Source: Branchiostoma floridae (lineage: Eukaryota > Chordata > Leptocardii > Amphioxiformes > Branchiostomatidae). From it: a stretch of 64,000 bases of DNA. A program made the position numbers and the translations under genes. The DNA lies in contig NW_023365762.1 of NCBI RefSeq assembly GCF_000003815.2, forward strand, positions 309,291-373,290. Direction: 5' to 3'. Below, one piece after another: positions 43,638-55,332 of the stretch. Under the pieces are notes generated by a model. It saw only the letters and a program-made list of their open reading frames with translations. It was not told the DNA's origin and ran no database searches. How positions within the stretch are numbered: position 1 is the first letter of the stretch; the number at the start of each line of letters is the position of its first letter.

Positions 43638-44355
43638 CAACGTCTGATAATTGATCGAACGAAGAAAGTACATATTATGATAATGATTTAGGCCCGAAGG
43701 CTCATTGCAAACAAAGTAAAGAAGTGGTATACCGAAGTGTATACTTAACAAAAAATATAATTAGATTAAAATTAGAATGACGTTCTGAAGCCATTTCAAT
43801 TTAAACTATGTGAAGAGTTTGACTTTTACTCATACAGTAGAGGATGTATACCCAACATTTTGTTGTTCTTCAAGTTTATACAGTGCCCCCACTACCCGGG
43901 AATACTTGGTTAAGGAACCTAAATACAAGGTTGGAAATTTCCTTTTTTTCAGAATTATATTGTGAACATTCATTGATAATTAATGTTTAGTTCATTTCCA
44001 CTGCTTTCCCTATACAGTATTTACATGTTCTCTCGTTAACATATAAGTAGAACTAAACAAAGACGCCAACTATGAAGCAGGAAAGTCCCTAATATAATAA
44101 AGACCTTTTCCACGAAGATTTTAGGAAGCAATGTGTTGTGCCAAGACTCCAACTAATACCATGGGCAATAGGCCTCGGAATTGTGTTTTTTGTTGAGTAA
44201 CAGGAACCCCGCCGCGCGCTGTCTGCCACGGTAGTCCGCCGTGTACCGCCAATCCGGAAATGCCTCCTCAGATGCTCCCGTCAAAGATTACTATCTTCTT
44301 AGTGCGAGTATTTCCCGTCATCCTTTGCGCCGCCTTTCCCCTAACTTCGCTCGCC

Positions 44356-44470
44356 GCGCGGCTTCGCCGCGCTCTAAATCGGCTACGCCGATTGGTCGGC
44401 TTAGCCGACCTTCGGGTGGAAAAAATCCTGCGCCGATTGGTCGGCTTCGCCGACTTCCCCGACCTTCGGG
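44356..44470. repeat. GC-rich array of five small stem-loops
   Basis: In 115 bp there are GCGCGGC-TTC-GCCGCGC (44356-44372), AATCGGC-TAC-GCCGATT (44377-44393), GGTCGGC-TTA-GCCGACC (44394-44410), GTCGGC-TTC-GCCGAC (44440-44454) and CCCGA-CCT-TCGGG (44458-44470). Each has 5-7-bp arms and a 3-nt loop. It differs in composition from the AT-rich surroundings. It lies about 350 bp past the GTPase stop, probably in its 3' UTR. Confidence 0.75.
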
Positions 44471-44755
44471 TAATCCCCAACCCCGGCAATGCTCAGCGAT
44501 ACGGTGTACGGGCGAATCAAAGACAATTCCTTGGCCTACCGCCTATGCTAATACATAATTTTCATGGTGCACACCCCAGTTCTTCCAGTGGTAGTGCGCG
44601 AAAGGGTTTCGAGGGTCTAGAGTTTACATTTCTTGTTATTTACTGCGAAATTTCAAATGGATAAAAAGCGTAGGAAGTGGTGTGTTCTTTTGTGGAAATT
44701 GTGTTTTTGCCTGAGCCTCACTTCCGGGTATCCGTACGCTGGAAACACCCACTAA

Positions 44756-44816
44756 TGACGTCACGGAAACTAGTGACGTCATCACTGTTATGACGTCACG
44801 GAAAATAGTGACGTCA
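44756..44816. promoter_or_regulatory. Cluster of four TGACGTCA palindromes next to the GTPase stop codon
   Basis: TGACGTCA occurs at 44756, 44774, 44791 and 44809, spaced 18, 17 and 18 bp, in two tandem units TGACGTCACGGAAA(A/C)TAGTG. TGACGTCA is the perfect CREB/ATF site. The last one abuts the stop codon (44817-44819 on the minus strand). Whether it is a real enhancer or a tandem repeat is not known. Confidence 0.6.
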
Positions 44817-47800
44817 TCACTGCGTCTTACTGCGCCTGCGCCGGAAGAGAACGTTCCTCATGTTGAGAATCTTGGAGCGTTTCTCCATGGCTTCCAGATG
44901 CTTCAGGAACTCACACTTCACCTCGCGGATTAATCTGCTGAACACACTGGCCACGCTGTCGTATCCATCCGCCACGGAAATCTGAAAAAAAAACACAAAA
45001 AAACAATTTGAACAAATTTGGAGATATTCTGGATCAAGATCTAACTTCTAAACATTGTAGTAAGTCTATGGTGCCCCCGTCTCTGCATAACGTGACGTTA
45101 CATGCATATTAAAGCACAAGTCCTGAAAATTAACGTTTGTCTTTGTAAACAGTCATATATTCGAAATTTAGATCAATGAAGCCACGGAAATTCAATTGCG
45201 AGCCTTTCACCATTTCCACACTTCCGAAAAGACTGAAATTTTTGCAATTTCAGTTTTTTTTCACGGAGATTGAAAGGCTTGAGCAAACAAACTAACAAAA
45301 AATACAAAACAAACCTCAAAGAAAGGACATGATAGTTCCCCGGCCAGCTCCTGCCCCTCGGCACACCGGACGGTCCTGCTCCGGTCCAGGTCCCGCTTGT
45401 TGGCCACGATAATCACTGGGATGCCCAGGGTCTCCTTAGCGGCGTCTATCAGCCTCTTGATCCGCTTGACGGCCGAGAAACTCTCCCTGGAAAAAGTGGC
45501 AAGGGCAGTTCACTTATCTATATGAATATCTAAAGGCTTTAAATTTGGGGTCCGAAGCCCTTGTAGGCACCAATGTTGTAAAGTCACTTAACACATATTA
45601 CCTCAATCGAATCAGGTGAAAATGAGCATTTTAAAGCTTCGATTAGGGACATCCCAATGGATGAATGACTTTATTGCTCAGCGATTCATCATTGCACAAG
45701 GTACAATGTATGGCAACCAATAACAACTAGCTATATAGATGATGGTACTACGAGGCTACATACAAAACATCAAAATACTAGCTAGTCTTGCATCTGAAAT
45801 GGATGAGATGTAAAGCTGGAAGTACTGTGTTTTCGGAGAGTATGCCAATTTTGTACCTCAAACATGGTAGAAGATGAAGTGCACTTCACTGTTGATTGCG
45901 ATATGTATGCGAATGATAGAAATACTCTAGTCCTATTTAGCTATATAGAAAGTAGATTCCCTCATTTTAGACACATGAGTAGCACTGACAAGTTTATATT
46001 TCTCATGCGTTTTGACAAACCGACAATAGCGAAACCCATACAGTCCTACATTTTCACCATTACCAAGAAGCGAGAAGAAGCCGAACTTTTGTGTTAGACT
46101 AGATTTGTGACAATTTTATATGTATATATTCTGACTTGTTGTGACCTGTACTTAGCTCGTTTGGGCAAATTGTGCAATAAAGGTCTTCATTCATTCATTC
46201 AATTAAAGAACCCGCCACACTTATGGAAAGAAGAAGGGGGGGGGGGGGGGTCCTGCCCAGTGTGAGCGGATCAAACCTCACTGTCAGTCTTACGCAGGTG
46301 TACCTACTACAGTTAACGGTTTACCGGTTATGCAAACAAACAAACAAACAAACAAACCTGTCCGTGACCGAGTACATGATGATGAAGCCATCTCCCCACT
46401 TGATGGAAGCCTCCAGACTCGCCTTTTCGTTTTGATGCTTAAATGAAGAGAATTTGTTTAACTTAAGGAAAAAGAGCAGACACTTGAAGAATTTCTCTTC
46501 GAATCCACCCTTGCTTTCTTTACTGGCAAAACCAAATGCACTCTGTAGCAATTCGAATAATCAAGATCGTTATATTTGCACCTTTCTATGATCATGACGT
46601 CCAAGGTTCAACGTTGACAAAACAAGTAATCGTAGATGGTAGACTTCACTGCTCATATTATAAGCGCCCTCTAGTAAGATGTACAGGAACTGCACGGCGC
46701 ATATACTAGTATGCATAGACACACAAGCAATTCCGGAGAGGAGACAGGGGACTAAAATGCCTATTGATACAGCACAACATGTTCTGCTGCCCCTACGGAT
46801 GATTAATTAGCCTATGACTGATTAAAAGGCTATGGGACGAACGAACGAACGAACACAAGCAATTCAGCCAAAAGTAACATTTAACTGAAGTGTATCAATC
46901 GTAAACCTAGTAGTAGTAGTTATGTCCATTAGGGAAATGTATGGATTTTTCTATCAAGAGATAATGTATGTACAGTCAAACCACTACAAGTGATCATCCC
47001 TACCTAAGCACCACCTTAACCTGCCAATGTGACAAACATATCGAGTTTATTATGTTTGCCTGTCCTCCTTACCTTTCTCGCTGTGTCGAGTATCTCTAAG
47101 TGGATGGTTTCTCCGTCTACCACAGTATCTGTCGTGTAGGTCGACTCTGTGTAAGGAAAAACAATGAATGAATTGATTAATCTATTATCTTTATTGCGCA
47201 CATTTTGCACAACCAACCTAGTTCTTCTCAATTACTTGGTAATGGTGAAATTGTAGGCTTGTGTGGGTTTATCAATGGCCAGTGATTATCATCTGCAGTG
47301 CCGTCATTAGTCGCTAGGCTTGGCCACAGCTCTCGCCAACGATGTATGCTGTACTTCATATTCAAGCCGCTAGGAAAACGAGGCTTCGCGTTTGCAAACG
47401 ATTAGCATGGGGCTTTGAATGGCTAAAAAGCACATTTTCAACTGATTTTATGGAGTAATATGTTAGGGATGTCTCTGTAGCTCAACTGCTAGCGGCTCTC
47501 ACCGTTGAGCTCCTGCCAGTTTCAGTTAGTTGGTAACCGAAGACCCCTGTTTGATTCCCGAAATCAGAAAATTTCGGTTGGGGCAGCACCGTCTTTCGAA
47601 AAGGATGTAAAATAATTGTCCCTAAACATTGAGGGGTGCCTCGAGCTCGAACGACTAGCAACCCGTTCCTACCTGTAGAAATACACCATGCTACAGAAAC
47701 TGCAAGGAAAAGTGTACTATTGCTGACTTTAGTTTGTCCGATTTCTACTATTTTTTTAGTGTTCGTTCGCGATTTACAACGTTGGCTAGGTTCTCTTGTG

Positions 47801-50800
47801 CCGGGAAAGGGAGTCTGACGAGGAAGGGAGTATGCTGTGAAAGGGAGTTTGCCGTGATAGCGAGTTTTGCCCTGTCCAGTCTTCGCTGATAATCGTGAAC
47901 CAGCCCCGTTCAAAGACTGCAACGGAGTATAGCTAGTAGTGGTTACCGACTCTATACAGCATAGCAACTGGTTTTCTCACACATGTTGACCCAGGCTTTC
48001 TGATTTACACAGAGGTAAGGACTGTGTCAACATTGTAATCTGAATCGGTTTCTTCAGTAGTTGATTCCGAGGTGTGCCTTTCTCACTCATCAGGGGTAAT
48101 GAGGTCAAACAGTATCGCCTCATCACTGTGATACTGAAATAAGAGAAGCACTGTGCAAACCTCTATCATTAAAGCCCTCGGCACAAATTAAGAACTGAGC
48201 TCGGCCGACGTGCCTGCGAGCTCAAAATGGGCATTTTCGGCACGACGTTTTTTTAGGATGCTAGACGCTCATCAGTTGGGATTTAAACCTCTGCGTCATA
48301 TCAGCTGTGTACCAAAAGGTAGAAAATTACACGTACGAGAATTATATGTGGCCTCGCTGTTAAACCAGAGTTAAGCTAAGGGCACAACCCACCGTACGTA
48401 CAATTTGTGCGTACGCTTTTTAGGGAGGCCACGTCCGCCACGTATTTCTGAAAACGTCGCCGCCAACGTACCGAAGCTTCAGCTGCTAGGGCGCAGTCAC
48501 ATAGGTCGTGCGATCATCGTACGATTTTAATGCCATTAGATTTTTAAGCAAGCCGTGACTCGCTGTTAAAGCAGAGTTAAGCTAAGGGCACAACCCACCG
48601 TACGTACAATTTGTCCGTACGCTTTTTAGGGAGGCCACGTCCGCCACGTATTTCTGAAAACGTCGCCGCCAACGTACCGAAGCTTCAGCTGCTAGGACGC
48701 AGTCACATAGGTCGTGCGATCATCGTACGATTTTAATGCCATTAGATTTTCAAGCTTAAAGCCGTGATACCCCCCTCACATTAGGCGAAAATCGATCGGA
48801 CGAGTTTGCGAGCTCTAAATTACGAAGAGGCAGGACCCTGCTGCCGACGAAGAAATGGCAGAGTTCCCCCCTTCCCGTCAGGGTCATGCCTCCTCGTAAT
48901 TTAGAGCTCGCAGACTCGTCGTCCGATCGATTTTCGCCTAATGTGAGGGGGGTATGACAAAACCAACCATCGACATGGATCCAAAATAGAATCTTTTTCC
49001 AAGACAGTGGAACTTTGCAGGAGACGTACATTTTTGTCCTCCAAAAGTTAGCGATTGTACGACGATCGCACGATCTACAATATGTGACCACGCCCTTACG
49101 GAAAAGACGGACTTCACTTATGTTTTAACAAAAAACAACAGTAAAATAATAAAGATACAATCAAACTGCATCTATACGCTATGAAATGAAATGAACACAT
49201 GTGTTGAACAAAATAGGTGATCCAAAGTCAAACAAAATTAAGCTACCGAACGTGGCAAATGAAAGGCTACCTGTCTCTATTCATTGCCAACTTGTCCACT
49301 CTCTAATTAAAGATCTACTTGATACGAGATTGAACAGGAAACAGCGTTGTAGTGTTAGCACAGGTGTACTGGAAAATAGCGTTACCTAGGCTTAATGTAA
49401 GTTTGGTGCAGTCAAACCTGTACTAATTTAGATACCAGCTCTACATAACATAAGGACCACCTGGCTATTGTGAAAACTCTTTTCTGGTTCAGCCCCTGGC
49501 TACGAAGACGGAGTACTAGTAGTCGGCCCACCCAATAACAATAACAGTACTCCGATCATAATTTCTATCGGTAGAATCACATATTTTACCAGATCGCAAT
49601 CGTAACCCGGACATAGTGAGGTTAAAGTGAATGAATGGTGTATATAATTGGTCCAGAATAAGGAGGTACTGGATTCAAATCCTGTTATGTTTCCGATCTT
49701 GTGTTCTTCGGAAAGCGATTGTCCACACTACTCCACCCAGGTGTAAAAATCGGTTCCTGACTTCGGTTGGGGAGGTAAAACGCTATGGAAGGAGAATGAT
49801 GGACTTCCAATAGCGTGTTCTAGATACAGTGGATAAAAAAACCACGGCCTTTGTGGGCTTAAAGGGGCATTATACTCCAGAAGAGAGGGTCATATATCAA
49901 AATTATGTTCTGATAAATATTAATCCTAGGAAGTAATAAATGCATACTACTTCACATTGTACCATAAAGTACCCATTAGCCCCACGCGCATCAAAGACAA
50001 AAAGGATTCAGTCTTCTACTAAACTCCCTACGGAACCTCTAATATATGACTGAATACAATGTGCCTGACAATGCCAGACTATAGTTAGGTTACACTTTGT
50101 CAATTACATTTTAAGGAGCGCTAAGAAAAACAGGTTTTGCTAGATCTGTATTTTTTTATATCCACTGAGCAATTTGCCTTCTTGGTGTGCTTGGCGCTCC
50201 TCATGTATTCCAAAAAATGCACGAGAAAGGAAGTGCCTATAATAGATAATGCATGCGTAGGGTCTGCATGGGTTAAGTTAGTGTCATATTGTTTTACAAA
50301 ACATACATCGCGTAATTCACCACAAGTGGAATCCCACAACGTCTGATTATGTATTAATTTATACGTTATCTATTGGAAAATAACACTCCCTTCCGGAGTG
50401 AAATGCCCCTTTAAAAAGGCTATATATGGTACTACTTACACCTACATTTACTGAATTTCCCCTGACATATTTGTGTAACACCCCACATAGAGCTCGCTGA
50501 CAGTGTTTATAATTACCTAAGGAACTACAGCACTACTCAGTACGGGGTTGACCTTATTGAGGGGGATTGGATGATGGGAAACTGTTACATTGAAAGGTAA
50601 TTAAATCAGTCGCCTGTACTTTGTAACAAAGCGGGTACTTAAGCCACAGGTGATGTAGTGATAGCGAGTATCAAGCAGTACACATGACACTACTGTGTCA
50701 GTCATGCTATCACACCACCCCCACCCCCAACACCGTCCCACACGATATACACGCCAATTATAGTCTAATAGAGAATTATCAGTGGTAAGGGGGAGGGCGA

Positions 50801-53800
50801 CATCATAATCATAAGCGTACGTTGAGTCCTGGTAAATGAAGTAAATACGAGACGGAGGTTCGCCAGGCCTCCATTCGGGTGATTTAAAGTGAATCACAGA
50901 CTGCAGACAAGGCACCTTCACACACCGGGGCATACTCCTTATCTTTTTCGAAAGGTGTGGTGGGTTTATCTCGCGTGGGGTGTGGCTCTCCCCAGACACG
51001 GAACCTCAATTTGACGTCCTATACGAGGGAAGTCCTTAGGTACTCATTTTTTGTGAGGAAAGTCGCGTGAAGTGCCTTTCTCAAGGGCACAAGATCGGTG
51101 ACACGGCAGGGCTCGAACCCGCGGCGTGACCGTTGTACAATGATCTGGCCAATTACGCCACGCGATCTCACTGTTAACCAAAATGTGGGTTAGAATGTCA
51201 AGAATTCTTCAAGGCGTGAATCCAAACACGTTAATGTATACTCTGTAAAGATACCACCAACCAAAGATACCAAACCATGAAGACAGTTCTAACAGGCAGT
51301 TTATTGTAACGCACTTAATTTCAGTACAGTTTAATGATGTGTTCCGCCTGGGCGCTTTTCAATAATTCATAAAGGGCAAGAACCCGGGAATGACACAACC
51401 GTTGCCTTGTACGTGTGAAATTTTCTTCGTACCGTAAAAACAAATCAGTCCCGTCCAACCCTTCACACAAACCGTTTCTTTGTGTCTGACAAAACACTAA
51501 CCTCTTTAATTCTCACCGTCTCGCGTGTATTTGCCGGTTTACTGTTCAAATATAACGGTCAAATATAACGAACGTGACTTCGGGATCAAATAGCGTACAA
51601 AGCAAACGACATAGAACAAAGTCGGCCTAATGTTTAGACGGAGTAAAAAAGAACAAAAAAAAAATGATGTCCCGTTTGACTCCAAGACTTGGCCTATATA
51701 TTTTCAATTATCTGGCACGTCTGTAAACAAACTTTGAGTTGTGCCTAATTGGTCTACAAATCTTAGGTCGTAATAGGTGTACAGTGGCGAAAGCGGTAGT
51801 TCACCTTTATCCGTGGGGTAACCTATATCCGTTGTCAAGTCGACAGACGGTGGTTCCAAAAAAGACATGTTGCAATCTCACAAATATACCGAAGTGAAAA
51901 TTTTGATTTTCGATGACAAACTTTAAGGTTTAAGCTATGCCTTATATCGTCTAGCTTTATATTATTGCTAGATAATAGTAGTTTCATGGTACTTGTACTA
52001 TAAATTAAATTACACGTCTAACGTAAAAGTCATCATGGAGTCTTTGCATTACTATGCAATCACGTGGATATGACGTCATCATTGCCGGCCATATTGGATG
52101 GTTAAACCTGGAAGCTGTTTGAATTTGCATACATCATTACAGTCACGTGATTATAACATTGTACACGTTGTGCACCGGTTCAACCAATCAACATGGCGGC
52201 TGTGACGTCACCTGCATACGTCACCTCATGACTGACGCCATTTTGATTTGTTAATGAGCTTGACCTTCAAGTAACGGCATTTGTCAATATCACACCTGTA
52301 CGTTCTCAAAGCCGTTATCTGAACACTTGTGTGTCTAAGGCATTATTTGCCATTGCTTTGTAACAGATTATGTTGTCAGATATCACTGATAGATTGCTTT
52401 TAATCAAGATAGCAAATATGAACAGAAGTATGTCCCCAATGTCCTTGACGGGTGAAATATTCAACACTTGTCCGTGATAAGAAAAAGTAGTCCCATTGCC
52501 TTTTTGAGGATGTATGGGCAGTTAGTTGTTATCCACTGTGTCTAAGACGCGGTAAACACTTTTCTCATGCGACGGCCATGATAAATCGAAGACGAGGTCA
52601 AGGAGAAAACAGACAAAACGTATTTCTGCCATTTAGCTTTCGCCCAAGTCACACACATTTTCACAATATAAGATCAAATAATGAATATTATAACTAGTGT
52701 TATGCGCCGAAAGATGTGGCAATTTAGAGTAGCGTAGACTGATCCCATAGTCCCTAAAAAAAGATACAGAAAAAAACATAACAATGCAAATATTTGACAG
52801 ACATGCAGCCATTCTCTTATTGGCCGCTTTCCTAACTGATAGGCGATTATTGGTTGAACTGCTAATTATGATGGACAGTCTTCTGTTTGCCCCATTAAAC
52901 TCGTCTTAGATCTATCATGGCCGCCGCACGAGAAAGGTGTATTGGGAGGTACGTAGAGCCCAACTCTCTCCTTCTGTCAACAAGTTTGACGTCATGACGT
53001 CAGAATGCCAATTTCATTACAGACTTGGCGCCAAATATCAAACAAGTCAAGAGGCCCGGAAACTTCTTTTCTACATTTGTTATAATCAAACGGCGATTTC
53101 GTGAGAAAGCAACAACTGACAACAACGCCACTAAAAGCTAGGTAAAGAGGTTACAATGTCAGAACTGTTTGACAAAGGTCTGCCTTTGGTTTGCCGCTTT
53201 CAAGGCTTAGCAAAAACCTCGGTTCAATATTAGCCAATAGTTTATCTTGTTGTCATTGTCTGGTTACTTGACGAGAATGCCTCCGAACCTAGCAACGACT
53301 AGAAGGGTAAACGTTTCTAACCTTTAAAGTCCGATAATAGATAAGATAGACGAATTTTTGTTAGGAACAACAGAATTGGCGAGATCCAATGGTCAACTAA
53401 GTGATAGAACTTTCCCTCCTAGACCAACATCAAGAGTTTGTCCAAACAGTAATTTTGATAGCAAACTTGCTACCGCACGTATACATGTCATATTCCTTAC
53501 AATGGTCTATTCATTGGCCCATATATAGAAAGAATGGAGCTTTCTGTTAGACGTGTTGAAACTAGGTTAACGTTCTTTTCACAAACCAAAACAAAGCGAA
53601 GCAAACTCGCAAATATTGGTTAAACTAATAATTATGATGGACTGTCACACATTTTGCTTCCAACCCTTTCCAAACCTTGGTCGGGAGTAAGTCGTGTGTA
53701 CGGACATCTGTGGTTGGGAGTTGGTCGTCACCTCTCTTTTTACCATTAGGTCACGTCTATTTGTGACCGGGTCCCGGTTTGATCTTAAATACGAATTTAA

Positions 53801-54602
53801 AAAAAACGGCGACCCCCACGGTGACCTAAAATAACCCGGTATAGCCGCAGATATTTTTGAATTTCTTGGGGATGCATACACGTGTTGGAGAAAAACTCCC
53901 CCTTCCAAGAATGGTATAATCTTACCTGTATTAGGCTGATACTCTCCTATATATCGTCTGGTCAGGAACCTCACACACAGGGCTGAAATGAGGGGTGCAC
54001 AGGTAAGACATATACAAAAACATAAAGTCCTCGTGTTGAAGAATTCACATAGAACGTAACGTTTTAATATTTGCCTTGTTGATATACTGGCTTTCATCTA
54101 ATACCTCCTACAGAACTCTACATGGCTCATAAACAAATGAATGAATGAATGAAAATTAATGGATAAATCAATGAATGAATGAATGGGCGAACGAGAGACC
54201 TTTATTGTACGTTTATGCTCTTACAAGTTAGGTGATAGAATATTTATGTTCAGACTGGAAAAGTCTCCTTGTTGTACCTCTTGTCTCGAAAGTGTGGTTT
54301 TAGCTCAAGTAACAGGAAATCCTTGAGACAAGTCAAGAGCAATGCTAAGTTGAATGTCATGTTCAACCAGGAATGACTAAAACTTTCTTCATGAAGTACT
54401 GTACTTGAAAGAACAAAACCACAGGCGCTTGCTAAAATCTCGCAATCACGGGCCAATTGTTTATATTGATTCACCACTTCTGCTTAGAGCAGCAAAAAAA
54501 TTACCATTTAGCACATTGAGGTCAAAGTTCAAGGTCATCAGCTTTTTGGTAGTCCATCAAAATAGAGATATTGTTGTTGTTGTTTTTGTGTGTTTGTGTG
54601 TT

Positions 54603-54643
<41 letters not shown>

Positions 54644-55255
54644 GTGTTTCCGGATATTTGTAGTCAGTAAACTTAAGAACCTTATGATGGATTACAATGA
54701 TATTTGGTATGTAGGGAGGTATTGGGAAGACAAAGTTCAAAGTCAATTTTGGTCCCCCTAGTATGTGACCTTGGCACTGCAGCAGAATTTCCCTTTTTGT
54801 ATCTTTTGACCTGGACATGCTGCGGTCTTGATTTTTTGGTGACAGATAGCTTGATCCGTATGCATTCTAAGTATCTGATAGACTTTTAGAAAAAGAAATA
54901 TAAAAGACGAAAAAAAGACATCTGAACAGATGTGATGAAACGAAATAGGATCAACTCAAGAACCAGTAGTGCTGAGTGTTTGGAAAGCATCCAAACGCAA
55001 ACACAGCTTGGGCAAAGCTGCTGACAGCAAAAGACGCAACGACAGCGAGTTTTTCTTTGGCGTTCCTGCGTCAAGTTTTCAGGATTCTTTGCTGGGGTGG
55101 TCACCATATGGGCAACAGCGTTTCAAGCAAGCTGATTTTGCTTTGTCAGTGTATTTTCGAATTCAGTGAAGAAAAAGAACAGTAAGATACACACAGAGAC
55201 AGGCAGGCAAGCAGACACACACACACACACACACACTTTCTCTCTCCCCCTCTCT

Positions 55256-55332
<77 letters not shown>

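Larger units (their letters stand above)
41868..44200. other. Intergenic DNA between the polycystin-like and GTPase genes
   Basis: AT-rich DNA without a gene. It contains the near-perfect 65-nt hairpin at 42719-42783, the repeat segment shared with 8158-8270 (about 42967-43080), and a TIR element at 43413-43637. From 44200 onward the base composition changes sharply to GC-rich. Confidence 0.5.
47147..53925. other. GTPase intron 2 (6.8 kb), repeat-rich
   Basis: Contains a SINE at 47469-47645, a 206-bp tandem duplication at 48353-48764, a nested TIR element at 48489-49096, another at 49859-50414, a SINE at 51055-51172 and a truncated TIR element at 51794-51870. The remaining DNA shows no exon or RNA gene. 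Confidence 0.5.

Noticed and set aside
45864-46097. Possible small plus-strand gene
   Set aside because: The frame is the C-terminal piece of a LINE ORF followed by a typical LINE tail.
47482-47967. 161-codon open frame on the minus strand
   Set aside because: It lies over a tRNA-derived SINE and has no domain or codon pattern of a gene.
48756-49091. 111-codon minus-strand frame
   Set aside because: It lies wholly inside nested inverted-repeat elements.
50601-50999. 132-codon minus-strand frame
   Set aside because: No domain or homology seen, no splice context, and it lies in the GTPase intron.
51055-51172. tRNA gene
   Set aside because: A- and B-boxes are present but no complete cloverleaf or discriminator end; a SINE head is the better reading.
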